Assembly (NCBI GenBank): GCA_963784195.1
Contig: CAWARA010000020.1
Coordinates: 1,178,001-1,242,000, forward strand
DNA: 64,000 bases
From: CAVQAH01 sp963784195
GTDB taxonomy: Bacteria > Acidobacteriota > Vicinamibacteria > Vicinamibacterales > 2-12-FULL-66-21
Direction of reading: 5' to 3'
The position numbers and the translations under genes were made by a program. How positions within the stretch are numbered: position 1 is the stretch's first letter; the number at the start of each line of letters is the position of its first letter. Below the pieces are notes generated by a model that was not told where the DNA came from, did not search any database, and was given only the letters and a program-made list of their open reading frames with translations. Positions 53,498 through 61,973 of this stretch are shown here, one piece after another.

Positions 53498-55262
53498 TCA
53501 GGCCTCGAACTGCGGCACGAAGTCCTTGTCCTTGCCGGGAACGCTATATTCGTAGGGCCCCCTGTGCGCTTCCGGCGCCACGGCGAAATTGCCGTGCGGA
53601 GGTGGCGACGGAGCCGCCCACTCGATCGTGGTGGCCTCCCACGGGTTATCCCCGGTCTTCTCCCCCTTCCAGATGCTCCAGAAGAAATTGAAGATGAAGG
53701 GAATCTGGAAGATCGCGAGGATCCACGCGCCCCAGGAGGAAGTGACGTTCCAGTGGAGCACCGGCTGCGCAAAGTCGTAGGTCGCCCCACCGTCGAACAG
53801 CCGGCGCGAGACGCCGGCCAGCCCCACCATGAACATCGGCATGAAGATGACGTTCATGCAGACGAAGGAGCCGATGAAATGGATCTTGCCGAGCGTCTCG
53901 TTCATCTTCCGGCCGGTTGCCTTCGGAAACCAGTAGTAGACCCCCGCAAAGAGGGCGAAGATCGTCCCCGGAGCGACGACGTAGTGGAAGTGGCCGATGA
54001 CGTAGTACGTGTCGTGCAGCGGGATGTCCGCGATGTTGAAGGCGAGCGGAAGCCCCGTGAGGCCGCCGATGCCGAACATCGGGAGAAAGCCCACCGCGAA
54101 GAGCATCGGGGTGTTGTAGCGAATCGATCCGCCCCAGAGCGAGATGATCAAGGCCGTGAGGATGACGACCGATGGGATCGAGATGATCATCGTGGTCGTC
54201 TGGAAGAACGCCGCCATCGTCGTCCCCATGCCGGTCATGAACATGTGGTGCGCCCACACGATGAACGACATGAAGCCGAGGAAGACGACCGAGTAGACCA
54301 TCGAACGATAGCCCCACAGGGGCTTCCGGGTGTTGTTCGCGATGATCTCCGCCACGATTCCCATCGCGGGAAGGATCAATACGTAGACCTCCGGGTGCGC
54401 CAGGAACCAGAACAGGTGCTGCCAGAGGAGCGGGTTGCCTCCGCCCGCGTTGGCTGACGACCTGGCCGCTGACGACGAGGCCGCTCGGGAGGAAGAAGCT
54501 CGTGCCGGCCAGACGATCCATCAGCTGCATGACCCCCGCGGCCTCGAGCGGCGGGAAGGCCAGGAGCAGGAGGAACGCCGTGACGAACTGGGCCCACACG
54601 AAGAAGGGGAATCGCATGAACGTGAGCCCCTTGGCGCGGAGCTGGATGATGGTCGTGATGAAATTGACCGCGCCGAGCAGCGACGAAGTGATCAAGAAGA
54701 TCATCCCGATGAGCCACCACGTCTGCCCTGTGGCTGCGATGATGGCGAGGGGCGCGTAGGACGTCCACCCGGCCTGCGCGGCCCCCCCTGGCACGAAGAA
54801 GCTGGCCAGCATCGTGACGCCGCCGAGGAAGAAGAACCAGTAGCTCGCCATGTTCAGCCTCGGGAAGGCCATGTCCTGTGCTCCGATCTGGAGCGGGACG
54901 ACGAAGTTCCCGAATCCTCCGACGGCGAGGGGAACCACCCCGAGGAAGACCATGATGGTGCCGTGCATCGCCCCGAGCTCGTTGTAGAACTCAGGGAGCA
55001 TCGTCCCGCCCGGCATGCGCGCGTCGCCGAGGAGCCTGCCGAGCAGCGGCAGCGCGGCCTCCGGGTAGGCGAGCTGCCAGCGCATGAGCATCATCAGCGA
55101 AAAGCCGAAGAGCAGGAACAGAAGGCCGGTGATGGCGTACTGGATCCCGATGACCTTGTGGTCGGTGGAAAAGACGTACTTGCGCCAGAAGCCGAGCTCC
55201 TCGTGATGGGCTTCGTGCGCGACGTGCGGCTTGGATGGGATGACGGCCGACGACTCGCTCAT
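53498..55262 (-). CDS. coxA: Cytochrome c oxidase subunit I (one frameshift)
   Basis: About 588 residues after removing one base near 54455. Heme-copper ligands: the low-spin heme a His in ELGAMHGTIMVF, CuB ligands in HLFWFLAHPEVYVLILP and VWAHHMF, and the paired heme His in GHFHYVVAPG. The cross-linked Tyr follows the first CuB His (HPEVY). Proton-pumping A-family oxidase. The slip is just before the CuB helix, so the protein would be inactive if it were real, which argues for a sequencing error. Operon order: cupredoxin, coxA, coxC, coxD, two small genes, coxB. Confidence 0.93.
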
Positions 55263-55284
55263 GATGCGGCTGTTCTCCGGATCG

Positions 55285-56016
55285 CTACTTCGCGGCGGGC
55301 ATGGCGAATTTGAAGTTCTGAGACTTCGTCTCGTTGGCTGCCACCGTGACCGTGGCCGTCTGCGTCCCCAGCCTCTCGTGCCAGGCGGTGATGACGTAGG
55401 TCCCCGGGTCGAGGCCCGAGATCGTGAACTTCCCGTCCGTGCTCGTCGCCGAGAAGAAGGGATGGGTGAAGGCGCCGACCCAGGCGTTCATCCACGGGTG
55501 GACGTCGCACTTGATCTGAAAAACGGCCTCTTCCTTGTCGAACGTCGCGGTCGCTTCCTTGAGCGTCGCCGGCATCGCGCGGTTGAATTGCTTGTTGATC
55601 TTGGGAAGCGCGTGGACATTGTGGAGAATGCCGTCCGAGTTGAGGATCCTGTAGGTCTGGCCGACCATGATCCCCTGCACGTGCGGTATGGTACTGGCAG
55701 CCCTTCTGATCGAGCGTTACCGGGGTCTTGGGAACGGGAAAGGTCTTGCCTGACGGGAGACCCTTCGAAACCCACACCAGGATGTTCCCCATCGTGTTGC
55801 CGTTGCCGAGGACCAGCATCTCGTTCGGCGCGGGCTTCCCGAGTGCATCTTGGCGCAGGCCGGGTCGGCGTCCATGGCGAGCGGCTTGAGAGTGGGGACC
55901 TTCCCGTCGAAGGTGACGGTTCCGGTGATGGTCGAGGCAGCGAAGGCGATGCTCGGCCAGACCAACAACGCGGCCAGCCCAGCCGCCATCCACAACCCGT
56001 TCACTCTCCTGCGCAT
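55285..56016 (-). CDS. Exported cupredoxin-like protein with carboxypeptidase-regulatory-type domain (two frameshifts)
   Basis: About 244 residues when restored. ATG 56016 (or 56034) starts a signal peptide (NGLWMAAGLAALLVWPSIAF). The first half, TITGTVTFDGKVPTLKPLAM, is followed by NEMLVLGNGNTMGNILVWVS. The second half contains probable copper ligands: DGILHNVHALP and IKCDVHPWMNAW (Cys, His, Met in the type-1 pattern), then a beta-sandwich end. One base is missing near 55840 and one extra near 55695. Just upstream of coxA, it probably carries electrons to CuA or delivers copper. Confidence 0.75.
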
Positions 56017-56126
56017 GCTCCGCTCCTTGGTCATCGCAAACCTCGTCTTTATCGTCACCGACGACACTGTCATCAGCTAATTATAGATTGTGGCCGACTG
56101 TAACATCGGCCCCGCCGTCCGTGCAA

Positions 56127-56210
56127 CCCGCCTTCGCGCCGGTGATACCCGCGCTTCGGCGCGGCAGGCCCGCCTTCGCGCCGGTGATACCCGCGCTTCG
56201 GCGCGGCAGG
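56127..56210. repeat. Two perfect 42-bp tandem repeats
   Basis: The unit at 56127-56168 is repeated exactly at 56169-56210. Each unit contains GCGCCG and CGGCGC arms that can pair (15-nt loop), so the RNA could form two identical stems. They lie between the actF stop and the cupredoxin gene start. Confidence 0.85.
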
Positions 56211-56228
56211 CCCGGCGATCCGTCTCAC

Positions 56229-57443
56229 TCAGACGTTCTCGAAAGCCAGCGATTCGGCAAGCCTCGGGTCGCGCAATGGAACGAGCGCTTGCCGTCGCAT
56301 CAGCCAGCTCGCCGCCGCCACGAAGCACCCGCCGATCGCCACAAACGCGGCGACGTCGAGAGCCGACGGCCGGAGCCCCTCAGGATGGAGGGTCGGCATG
56401 ATCTGCCAGTAGAGATCCACGAAGTGCATGATGAGGAGCCACGCTCCGCCGACGGCCAGGGTTGTTCCCTTCCGTTTGACGGCCCGCCCCATCAGGTAGA
56501 AGAACGGAACCACGAAATGTCCCGCAATGAGGAGCAGCGAAACCTGCATCCACGACCCCTCGATCCGAGCCTTGTACCAGACCGTCTCCTCCGGGAGGTT
56601 CGCGTACCACATGAGGAAGAACTGGGAGAAGCCGATGTAGGCCCAGAACGCCGTGAACGCGAACAGGAGCTTTCCGATGTCGTGCAGGTGCTCGGCGGTG
56701 ATCACGGTCTCCAGCAGCCCTGCCCTGCGCATCGCCACCACGACGACCGAGAGCAGCGCGATGAACCCCACGAAGGAACCCGAGAAGAAATAGACGCCGA
56801 AGATAGTCGAGTACCAATGCGGCGTCAGCGACATGATCCAGTCGATCGAAGCAAAGGTCTGGGTCAGTGCGAGGACGATGATGGCGGGCCCGGCGAGGCG
56901 TCGCAGGCGGGCCGACACTCCGGGATCTCCCGTGACGTCCTGACCGCGCGAGCCGCGGTAATAGAGGATGGCAATGAACGACCAGATCACGAAGTAGAGC
57001 GCCGCCCGGATCAGGAAGAACCGCTCGTTGAGGTATGGGGCCTTCCAGCGAAGCAGCGCATCATGATCGGCGGCGCCGGGGTGGGCCCATTCGAACAGAT
57101 CGTGCAGACCGAGGACCACTGGCAGGAAGAGAGCCGCCATCACGGGAATCGTGGCGAAGATCGTCTCCCCGATCCGTCGCAGCACAATCCCCCAGCCACC
57201 CTGGACCGCGTACTGAATGAGCACGAAAAAAAGCCCGCCGAGAGTCAGGCTCAGAAAGAACATGAACGACACGAGCCACGAGAAGAAAAATTGCTTCGGA
57301 TTCCCCGCCCCGAGAATCGCGCAGGCCACCGCGCCCAGCAGGGCGAAGACCGCGGCAATGACCGGAATGCGGTTCCACGGGTGCTCCGGCGGGATCGTGG
57401 CCTGCTCGGGTCGCAGCGCGACGCGATCGTGTGCAGGGATCAT
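56229..57443 (-). CDS. actF: ActF: integral membrane subunit of alternative complex III
   Basis: A 404-residue polytopic protein with ten predicted helices (for example WLVSFMFFLSLTLGGLFFVL, VMAALFLPVVLGLHDLFEWA and GSWMQVSLLLIAGHFVVPFF). The FFSWLVSFMFFLSLTLGG and GFSQFFLMWYANLPEET segments are typical of ActF, a half-length relative of ActC. It anchors the complex and may contribute to proton translocation. It begins right at the end of actD. ActE, which usually precedes actF, is absent here. Confidence 0.92.
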   Translation of the reverse strand: MIPAHDRVALRPEQATIPPEHPWNRIPVIAAVFALLGAVACAILGAGNPKQFFFSWLVSFMFFLSLTLGGLFFVLIQYAVQGGWGIVLRRIGETIFATIPVMAALFLPVVLGLHDLFEWAHPGAADHDALLRWKAPYLNERFFLIRAALYFVIWSFIAILYYRGSRGQDVTGDPGVSARLRRLAGPAIIVLALTQTFASIDWIMSLTPHWYSTIFGVYFFSGSFVGFIALLSVVVVAMRRAGLLETVITAEHLHDIGKLLFAFTAFWAYIGFSQFFLMWYANLPEETVWYKARIEGSWMQVSLLLIAGHFVVPFFYLMGRAVKRKGTTLAVGGAWLLIMHFVDLYWQIMPTLHPEGLRPSALDVAAFVAIGGCFVAAASWLMRRQALVPLRDPRLAESLAFENV

Positions 57444-58001
57444 TCAGGACTCCAGGAGCTCGACGCTTCGTGCGCCCAGGGACTCCAGCAACTTCCTGGT
57501 GGCCGACGCATCGAACCGTGGATCCCACGATTCGATCGAGATGAAGAAGGCGTCGTCGGTCACCCGCTCGAAGACCTTGGATCTGAAGAGCGGATGGTAG
57601 TGCATTGGGAGCCGGTTCAGGCCGAGCATCCCGAAGACGGCGCCGAGCGCGCCGAAGAGGACGCCGACCTCGAAGGTCACCGGAATGTATGCGGGCCAGG
57701 AGACGTACGGCTTGCCGCTAATCACGAGCGGGTACGCCTTGGCGTGGACCCACCACTGCAGGGCGAACCCGAGCGCGGCGCCCGTCAGTCCCATGACGAG
57801 GACGATCCAGGGAAGCGGCGAACGTCGGAGCCCCATCGCCTTGTCGAGGCCGTGAACGGGAAACGGGCTGTGGGCGTCCCAACGAGTGAAACCCTCGTCA
57901 CGTACGCGCTCGCACGCGTGATAGAGATCCGCAGGTGTCGCGAATTCGGCAAGGATTCCGTAGTGGGACCCTGTCGGAAGTTGCGGGACGAGTAACGGCA
58001 T
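57444..58001 (-). CDS. actD: ActD: membrane subunit of alternative complex III
   Basis: A 185-residue DUF3341 protein. An N-terminal soluble ferredoxin-like domain (YGILAEFATPADLYHACERV, DAHSPFPVHGLDKAMGL) precedes two helices (IVLVMGLTGAALGFALQWW and FEVGVLFGALGAVFGML), then MHYHPLF and a C-terminal soluble part (DDAFFISIESWDPRFD). Its start overlaps the actC stop (TGATG). Confidence 0.92.
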   Translation of the reverse strand: MPLLVPQLPTGSHYGILAEFATPADLYHACERVRDEGFTRWDAHSPFPVHGLDKAMGLRRSPLPWIVLVMGLTGAALGFALQWWVHAKAYPLVISGKPYVSWPAYIPVTFEVGVLFGALGAVFGMLGLNRLPMHYHPLFRSKVFERVTDDAFFISIESWDPRFDASATRKLLESLGARSVELLES

Positions 58002-59485
58002 CAGGTGGATCCTTCGGGAGCGGGCTCCGGCGCCCCACGGTGCCTCGGCGCGGCTCGGTGATCCTTAATCTGCTGTTCGGAGCCCGGGTGCCCATGCGGG
58101 TCGGCCTGGGGCAGGACGGTCTTCACTTCGGCGGTTGCCACCATCGGAAGAAAGCGCACGAACAGGCAGAACATCGTGAAGAAGAGCCCGAAGCTTCCGA
58201 GCAGGCACGCCACATCCCACACCGTGGGAGTGAAGTAGCCCCAGGCTGAGGGAAGAAAGTCGCGGTGCAGTGACGTCACGATGATCACGAACCGCTCGAA
58301 CCACATGCCGATGTTGATGACGATCGACAACACGAACAGGATCGGTATGCTCGTACGCGCCTTCTTGAACCAGAAAACCTGCGGGCTGATCACGTTGCAG
58401 GAGACCATGATCCAGTAGGCCCAGGCGTACGGTCCGAGCGCGCGGTTCATGAACGTGAAGAGCTCGTAGGGGTTCCCGCTGTACCAGGAGGTGAAGAACT
58501 CCGTGGCATAGGCGTAGCCGACCATCGTCCCGGTCACCAGCATGATCTTCGCCATGTAGTCGAAGTGCCGGAGGGTGATGATGTGCTCCATGCGGAACGC
58601 CTTGCGGCAGATCACCATGAGCGTCAGCACCATGGCGAACCCGGAGAAGATCGCGCCCGCGACGAAGTACGGCGGGAAGACCGTCGTATGCCATCCAGGG
58701 AGCAGGGAGACCGCGAAATCCATCGAGACGATCGAATGAACCGAGAGGACCAGCGGCGTCGCGAGGGCTGCGAGAACGAGGTAGGCGCTTTCGTAGTGAT
58801 GCCATTGCCGCGCTGAGCCCCGCCATCCGAGGGCGAAGAGACCGTAGACGAACTTCCGGATTGGGGTCTTCGACCGATCGCGCATCGTCGCCAGGTCCGG
58901 GATCAGGCCGACGTACCAGAACAGGACTGAGACCGTTCCGTAGATGCTGACCGCGAAGACGTCCCAGAGAAGAGGGCTCCTGAAGTTGGGCCACATGCCC
59001 ATCTGGTTGGGGAGCGGGAACATCCAGTACGCGACCCAGACACGTCCCACGTGGATCCCCGGGAACGTCAAGGCGCACATGACCGCGAAGATGGTCATCG
59101 CCTCGGCCGCGCGGTTGATCGAGGTGCGCCACTTCTGTCGGAAGAGGAAGAGGATCGCCGAGATGAGCGTCCCGGCGTGCCCGATACCGACCCAGAACAC
59201 GAAGTTCGTGATGTCCCACGCCCAGCCGACCGGCTGGTTGAGACCCCAGATGCCGATTCCCTCCCAGAAGAGCCACGTGACCGCCACGCCGAGAAGGCTG
59301 AGGAGCCCGACAGAAGGAATGAAGAGGAGCCACCAGCCGATCGGTGTCGGCCGCTCGAGCGGCTCCGCGACGGCGTCCGTGATTGAATGGAAATCGGGCG
59401 AGCGCAGGATCAGCGTGGGACGGCCCGCGACAGGGTTGTCTAGCAGCTCTGCTTCCGACTGGGCCAAACCGGTTCCCCGCCTCAA
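58001..59485 (-). CDS. actC: ActC: NrfD/PsrC-like quinol-binding subunit of alternative complex III
   Basis: A 494-residue protein with ten helices. NrfD-family features: PIGWWLLFIPSVGLLSLLGV, VFWVGIGHAGTLISAILFLF, HVGRVWVAYWMFPLPNQMGM and VSCNVISPQVFWFKKAR. It holds the quinol site of ACIII. The start is uncertain: the TTG at 59485 is the first in frame and there is no ATG before conserved sequence, so the N-terminus may be shorter. It is the first gene of its operon; actA and actB, its usual upstream neighbours, are at 26.6-30.4 kb on the other strand. Confidence 0.92.
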   Translation of the reverse strand: MRRGTGLAQSEAELLDNPVAGRPTLILRSPDFHSITDAVAEPLERPTPIGWWLLFIPSVGLLSLLGVAVTWLFWEGIGIWGLNQPVGWAWDITNFVFWVGIGHAGTLISAILFLFRQKWRTSINRAAEAMTIFAVMCALTFPGIHVGRVWVAYWMFPLPNQMGMWPNFRSPLLWDVFAVSIYGTVSVLFWYVGLIPDLATMRDRSKTPIRKFVYGLFALGWRGSARQWHHYESAYLVLAALATPLVLSVHSIVSMDFAVSLLPGWHTTVFPPYFVAGAIFSGFAMVLTLMVICRKAFRMEHIITLRHFDYMAKIMLVTGTMVGYAYATEFFTSWYSGNPYELFTFMNRALGPYAWAYWIMVSCNVISPQVFWFKKARTSIPILFVLSIVINIGMWFERFVIIVTSLHRDFLPSAWGYFTPTVWDVACLLGSFGLFFTMFCLFVRFLPMVATAEVKTVLPQADPHGHPGSEQQIKDHRAAPRHRGAPEPAPEGST

Positions 59486-59614
59486 GTTTGAAAGGTGGCC
59501 GTTTGTACCATCGCCGCGTCGCAGGAGTCAAGCCGCCTCCGCGCGAAGGCGGACAGATGCGATGAACACGACCGCCGCAGACGCGACGTCGCTCGAATTG
59601 AATGGTAGCGCTGA

Positions 59615-61132
59615 TCAGCGAACCTCCGCGAGGGCGTACAGGAGATCCACGTACGACGCTGTCGCGCCGTCGAGGCCGGCGACCTTCGCGTTTGTGGAGT
59701 CGATCAGGAAGAACTCGTCCGGCGCATGCGCGCCGGCGCCCATGCCGAGCCCGAACTGGCCAGCCGGCAGCCGCAACGGCGCGCCGGTGAACGTCACGCC
59801 CGGCCACGATCCCGCGAGCCTCGGCCAAAGCGAGGGCTCGACGCCAGCCTTCTTGTAGGCGGCCTGCTGCGCGCGGATCAGCCGTGATTTCGGGTCCGTT
59901 TCGGTCGGGTCGTAGCCGCCGGTCATGTTCACTTCGATATCGCTGAAACCATGCTTCGCGAGGTGGCGCTTCAGCAAATCCAGCGTGCCCGCCGCGGTCA
60001 TGTCGGGCACCAGCCGCATGTCGATCTTCGCGACGCCGCGATGCGGCAGGATCGTCTTTCCTCCTGGCCCCGTGTAGCCTGCCACCAGCCCTTCGATGTT
60101 GATGGTTGGCTGCGTGACGAGCCGGCGCAGCGACACTTCCCATGGCTCGTCTGCGATCCACTTCTGGACGCCGAGCGACTTCTTCGTCGTGGCCTCGCTT
60201 CGTTTCGGAATGGCTTCCTCGAGGATCTTCTTCAGCTCCGGCGAGAGCGGCCGCACCTTGTCGAAGAAACCCTCGACCGCGGGCGTGTGGCCGTCCGGCT
60301 TCACGAGCACATTCAGCGCCTGGACGAGGCGCCACACGGGTGAGTCGATGTGCGCCGCGAGGCTGGAGTGCACGTCGGCGGCCGGGCCGCGGCCCCATTT
60401 CGAACCGCTGGACACCAGCTCGAGCTCCACGATTCCCTTCGCGCCGAGATTGATCTCGACGCCGCCGTTCAGATTCTGGCTGCCAAGCGGGATGATGACG
60501 CCCGCGCTTTTCTTCAGCGCCGCCTCCACCTCGGGCTTGAAGACGATCTCGGAGAAGTTGGGCGAGCCGATCTCCTCTTCGCCTTCGCAGACGAGGACGA
60601 TGTTGACGGGTGGGCGGCGGCTGGCAGCTTTGAAGGCATGGAGCGCAGCGAGGAACGCCATCTGCGGCCCCTTCGTGTTCGTCGCGCCGCGGCCGACCAT
60701 CACGCTGCCGAGGCCGGGACGATCGACGAGCTTTCCCTCGAGCGGCGGCGAGGACCACTCCGCCGGATCGTACTGCTTCACGTCGTACATGAAGTAGACG
60801 CCGAGCGTGGTGTCCGCGCCCACATCGAGCGTTGCGAACACGCCGGGCTTGCCCTTCGTCGGGATGATCGTGACGCGCTCGAGCCCTGCTTCACGCGCCA
60901 GGCGCGCCATGTGCTCCGCGCCTTGCGGATAGCCCACATTTTCGGCAGCGATCGACGGCAGGGCAATCCATTCGCGGAGCATCTTCACGGTCGCGTCGTG
61001 GCGCGGGGCGATTTGCGCGATCACCGCGTCCCGGTCTGCGGCGCCGCCCTGTGCAACGAGCGCAGGGCCAGTCACGGCCAGACCCGCTGTGCCCGCAATC
61101 GTCGTCTGGAGAAAGCTGCGTCGGTCGATCAT
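59615..61132 (-). CDS. Tat-exported M20-family peptidase with altered metal ligands
   Basis: A 505-residue protein from the ATG at 61132. A twin-arginine leader (DRRSFLQTTIAGTAGLAVTG) directs export. The M20 core has VYFMYDVKQYDP, VGRGATNTKGPQ, VCEGEEEIGSP and a C-terminal GMGAGAHAPDEFF. Compared with canonical M20 motifs (HxD, GxxDxKG), the first His is Met and the bridging Asp is Asn, while Glu-Glu and the last His are kept. I recall the same pattern in acidobacterial relatives, so it may be a subfamily with a different metal centre. Substrate unknown; likely a dipeptide or N-acyl amino acid. Confidence 0.85.
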   Translation of the reverse strand: MIDRRSFLQTTIAGTAGLAVTGPALVAQGGAADRDAVIAQIAPRHDATVKMLREWIALPSIAAENVGYPQGAEHMARLAREAGLERVTIIPTKGKPGVFATLDVGADTTLGVYFMYDVKQYDPAEWSSPPLEGKLVDRPGLGSVMVGRGATNTKGPQMAFLAALHAFKAASRRPPVNIVLVCEGEEEIGSPNFSEIVFKPEVEAALKKSAGVIIPLGSQNLNGGVEINLGAKGIVELELVSSGSKWGRGPAADVHSSLAAHIDSPVWRLVQALNVLVKPDGHTPAVEGFFDKVRPLSPELKKILEEAIPKRSEATTKKSLGVQKWIADEPWEVSLRRLVTQPTINIEGLVAGYTGPGGKTILPHRGVAKIDMRLVPDMTAAGTLDLLKRHLAKHGFSDIEVNMTGGYDPTETDPKSRLIRAQQAAYKKAGVEPSLWPRLAGSWPGVTFTGAPLRLPAGQFGLGMGAGAHAPDEFFLIDSTNAKVAGLDGATASYVDLLYALAEVR

Positions 61133-61210
61133 CTGTCCCGTCCTTGTCACTAGCCGTCATGACTGTGGAAACTTGCACCATTGAGTCAGGTTTCCTCACC
61201 AAGACGGCGG

Positions 61211-61227
61211 CCCCCCGAAGCGGGGGG
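61211..61227 (-). terminator. GC hairpin after the DinB gene
   Basis: CCCCCCG-AAG-CGGGGGG, perfect 7-bp stem, 66 nt beyond the stop of the DinB gene and before the M20 gene. No T-run follows in either direction, so terminator function is plausible but unproven. Confidence 0.4.
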
Positions 61228-61292
61228 TCAAGCCTCGCTAGAGATGTGGCGTCGCCGAGGGGCGGGATCGTAGCACGGCGCACTGGTGGAGA

Positions 61293-61802
61293 TCAGAAAG
61301 GCTGGCCCCGCTTGCGCCTCCAGACGTCCCATGTCAATGGCCCAGCTTCGTCATTGCTGATCGGGTGGCCAGCCAGCTTCAGCGCCAGCTTGATCTGGCC
61401 GTGATGGTAGCCCTCGTGCCAAAGCAAGAGCTGAAGCAACAGGATCGGGTGGTCGTAATTCAGGTCCAGGCCACGACCTGCCAATACTCTCCCCCTCACG
61501 GCCTCCCGCACCGCCCTGGCGCTGTCGTTCAGCATCTGCGCAATGCGATCGCGGTCGCGCTCGACCATCCACTCTTCCTTTGGTACGTCCCTCGCGAACT
61601 CGGGAGCCTCCTCGAAGACGGACACGAGCCGCTCATGGTGGATGTGCATGAACTGCTGCGCGACGGACGGACTGCTCTCGATGGCCTTGACCTCGAGCCC
61701 GCCCTCAGGCAAAGCGCGGAGCAGGTTGAGCATGATGGTGTTGTTCCTGTCCCAGGAGTCGAGCAACGCGTCGAGCAGGCGTTGGTCTGGTGCGTCTGAC
61801 AT
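61293..61802 (-). CDS. DinB/YfiT-like metal-binding four-helix protein
   Basis: A 169-residue protein; ATG 61802 with GGAGA about 9 nt upstream is preferred to GTG 61808. The DinB fold shows a helix LLDALLDSWDRNNTIMLNLL, a first metal His in QQFMHIHHERLVSVF, and the two C-terminal His in LLLWHEGYHHGQIKLAL. Members include thiol-dependent transferases and stress proteins. The substrate is not indicated. Confidence 0.85.
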   Translation of the reverse strand: MSDAPDQRLLDALLDSWDRNNTIMLNLLRALPEGGLEVKAIESSPSVAQQFMHIHHERLVSVFEEAPEFARDVPKEEWMVERDRDRIAQMLNDSARAVREAVRGRVLAGRGLDLNYDHPILLLQLLLWHEGYHHGQIKLALKLAGHPISNDEAGPLTWDVWRRKRGQPF

Positions 61803-61973
61803 GGACACATTCTCCTGCCTCTTGCCGCGGCGTTCAACCCATCTCGTTGCGTCCCTTAGGTGCGCGGTCGGGCCACCTGGTGGTCGCGGTCATGAGATAG
61901 ATTCAGCGCCGGGTAAACGAACGGTGGGAGTGACAAGTGTGTCGGGATTCCATGAAGCAGCAGGGCTGCGAGC

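Noticed and set aside
56127..56210. CRISPR-like repeat pair
   Set aside because: The two units are directly adjacent with no spacer between them, and there are no cas genes.
58065..60758. 897-codon open frame on the minus strand
   Set aside because: It runs through actC and the M20 gene in another frame, with Arg/Gly/Pro-rich meaningless translation; a GC-rich shadow.
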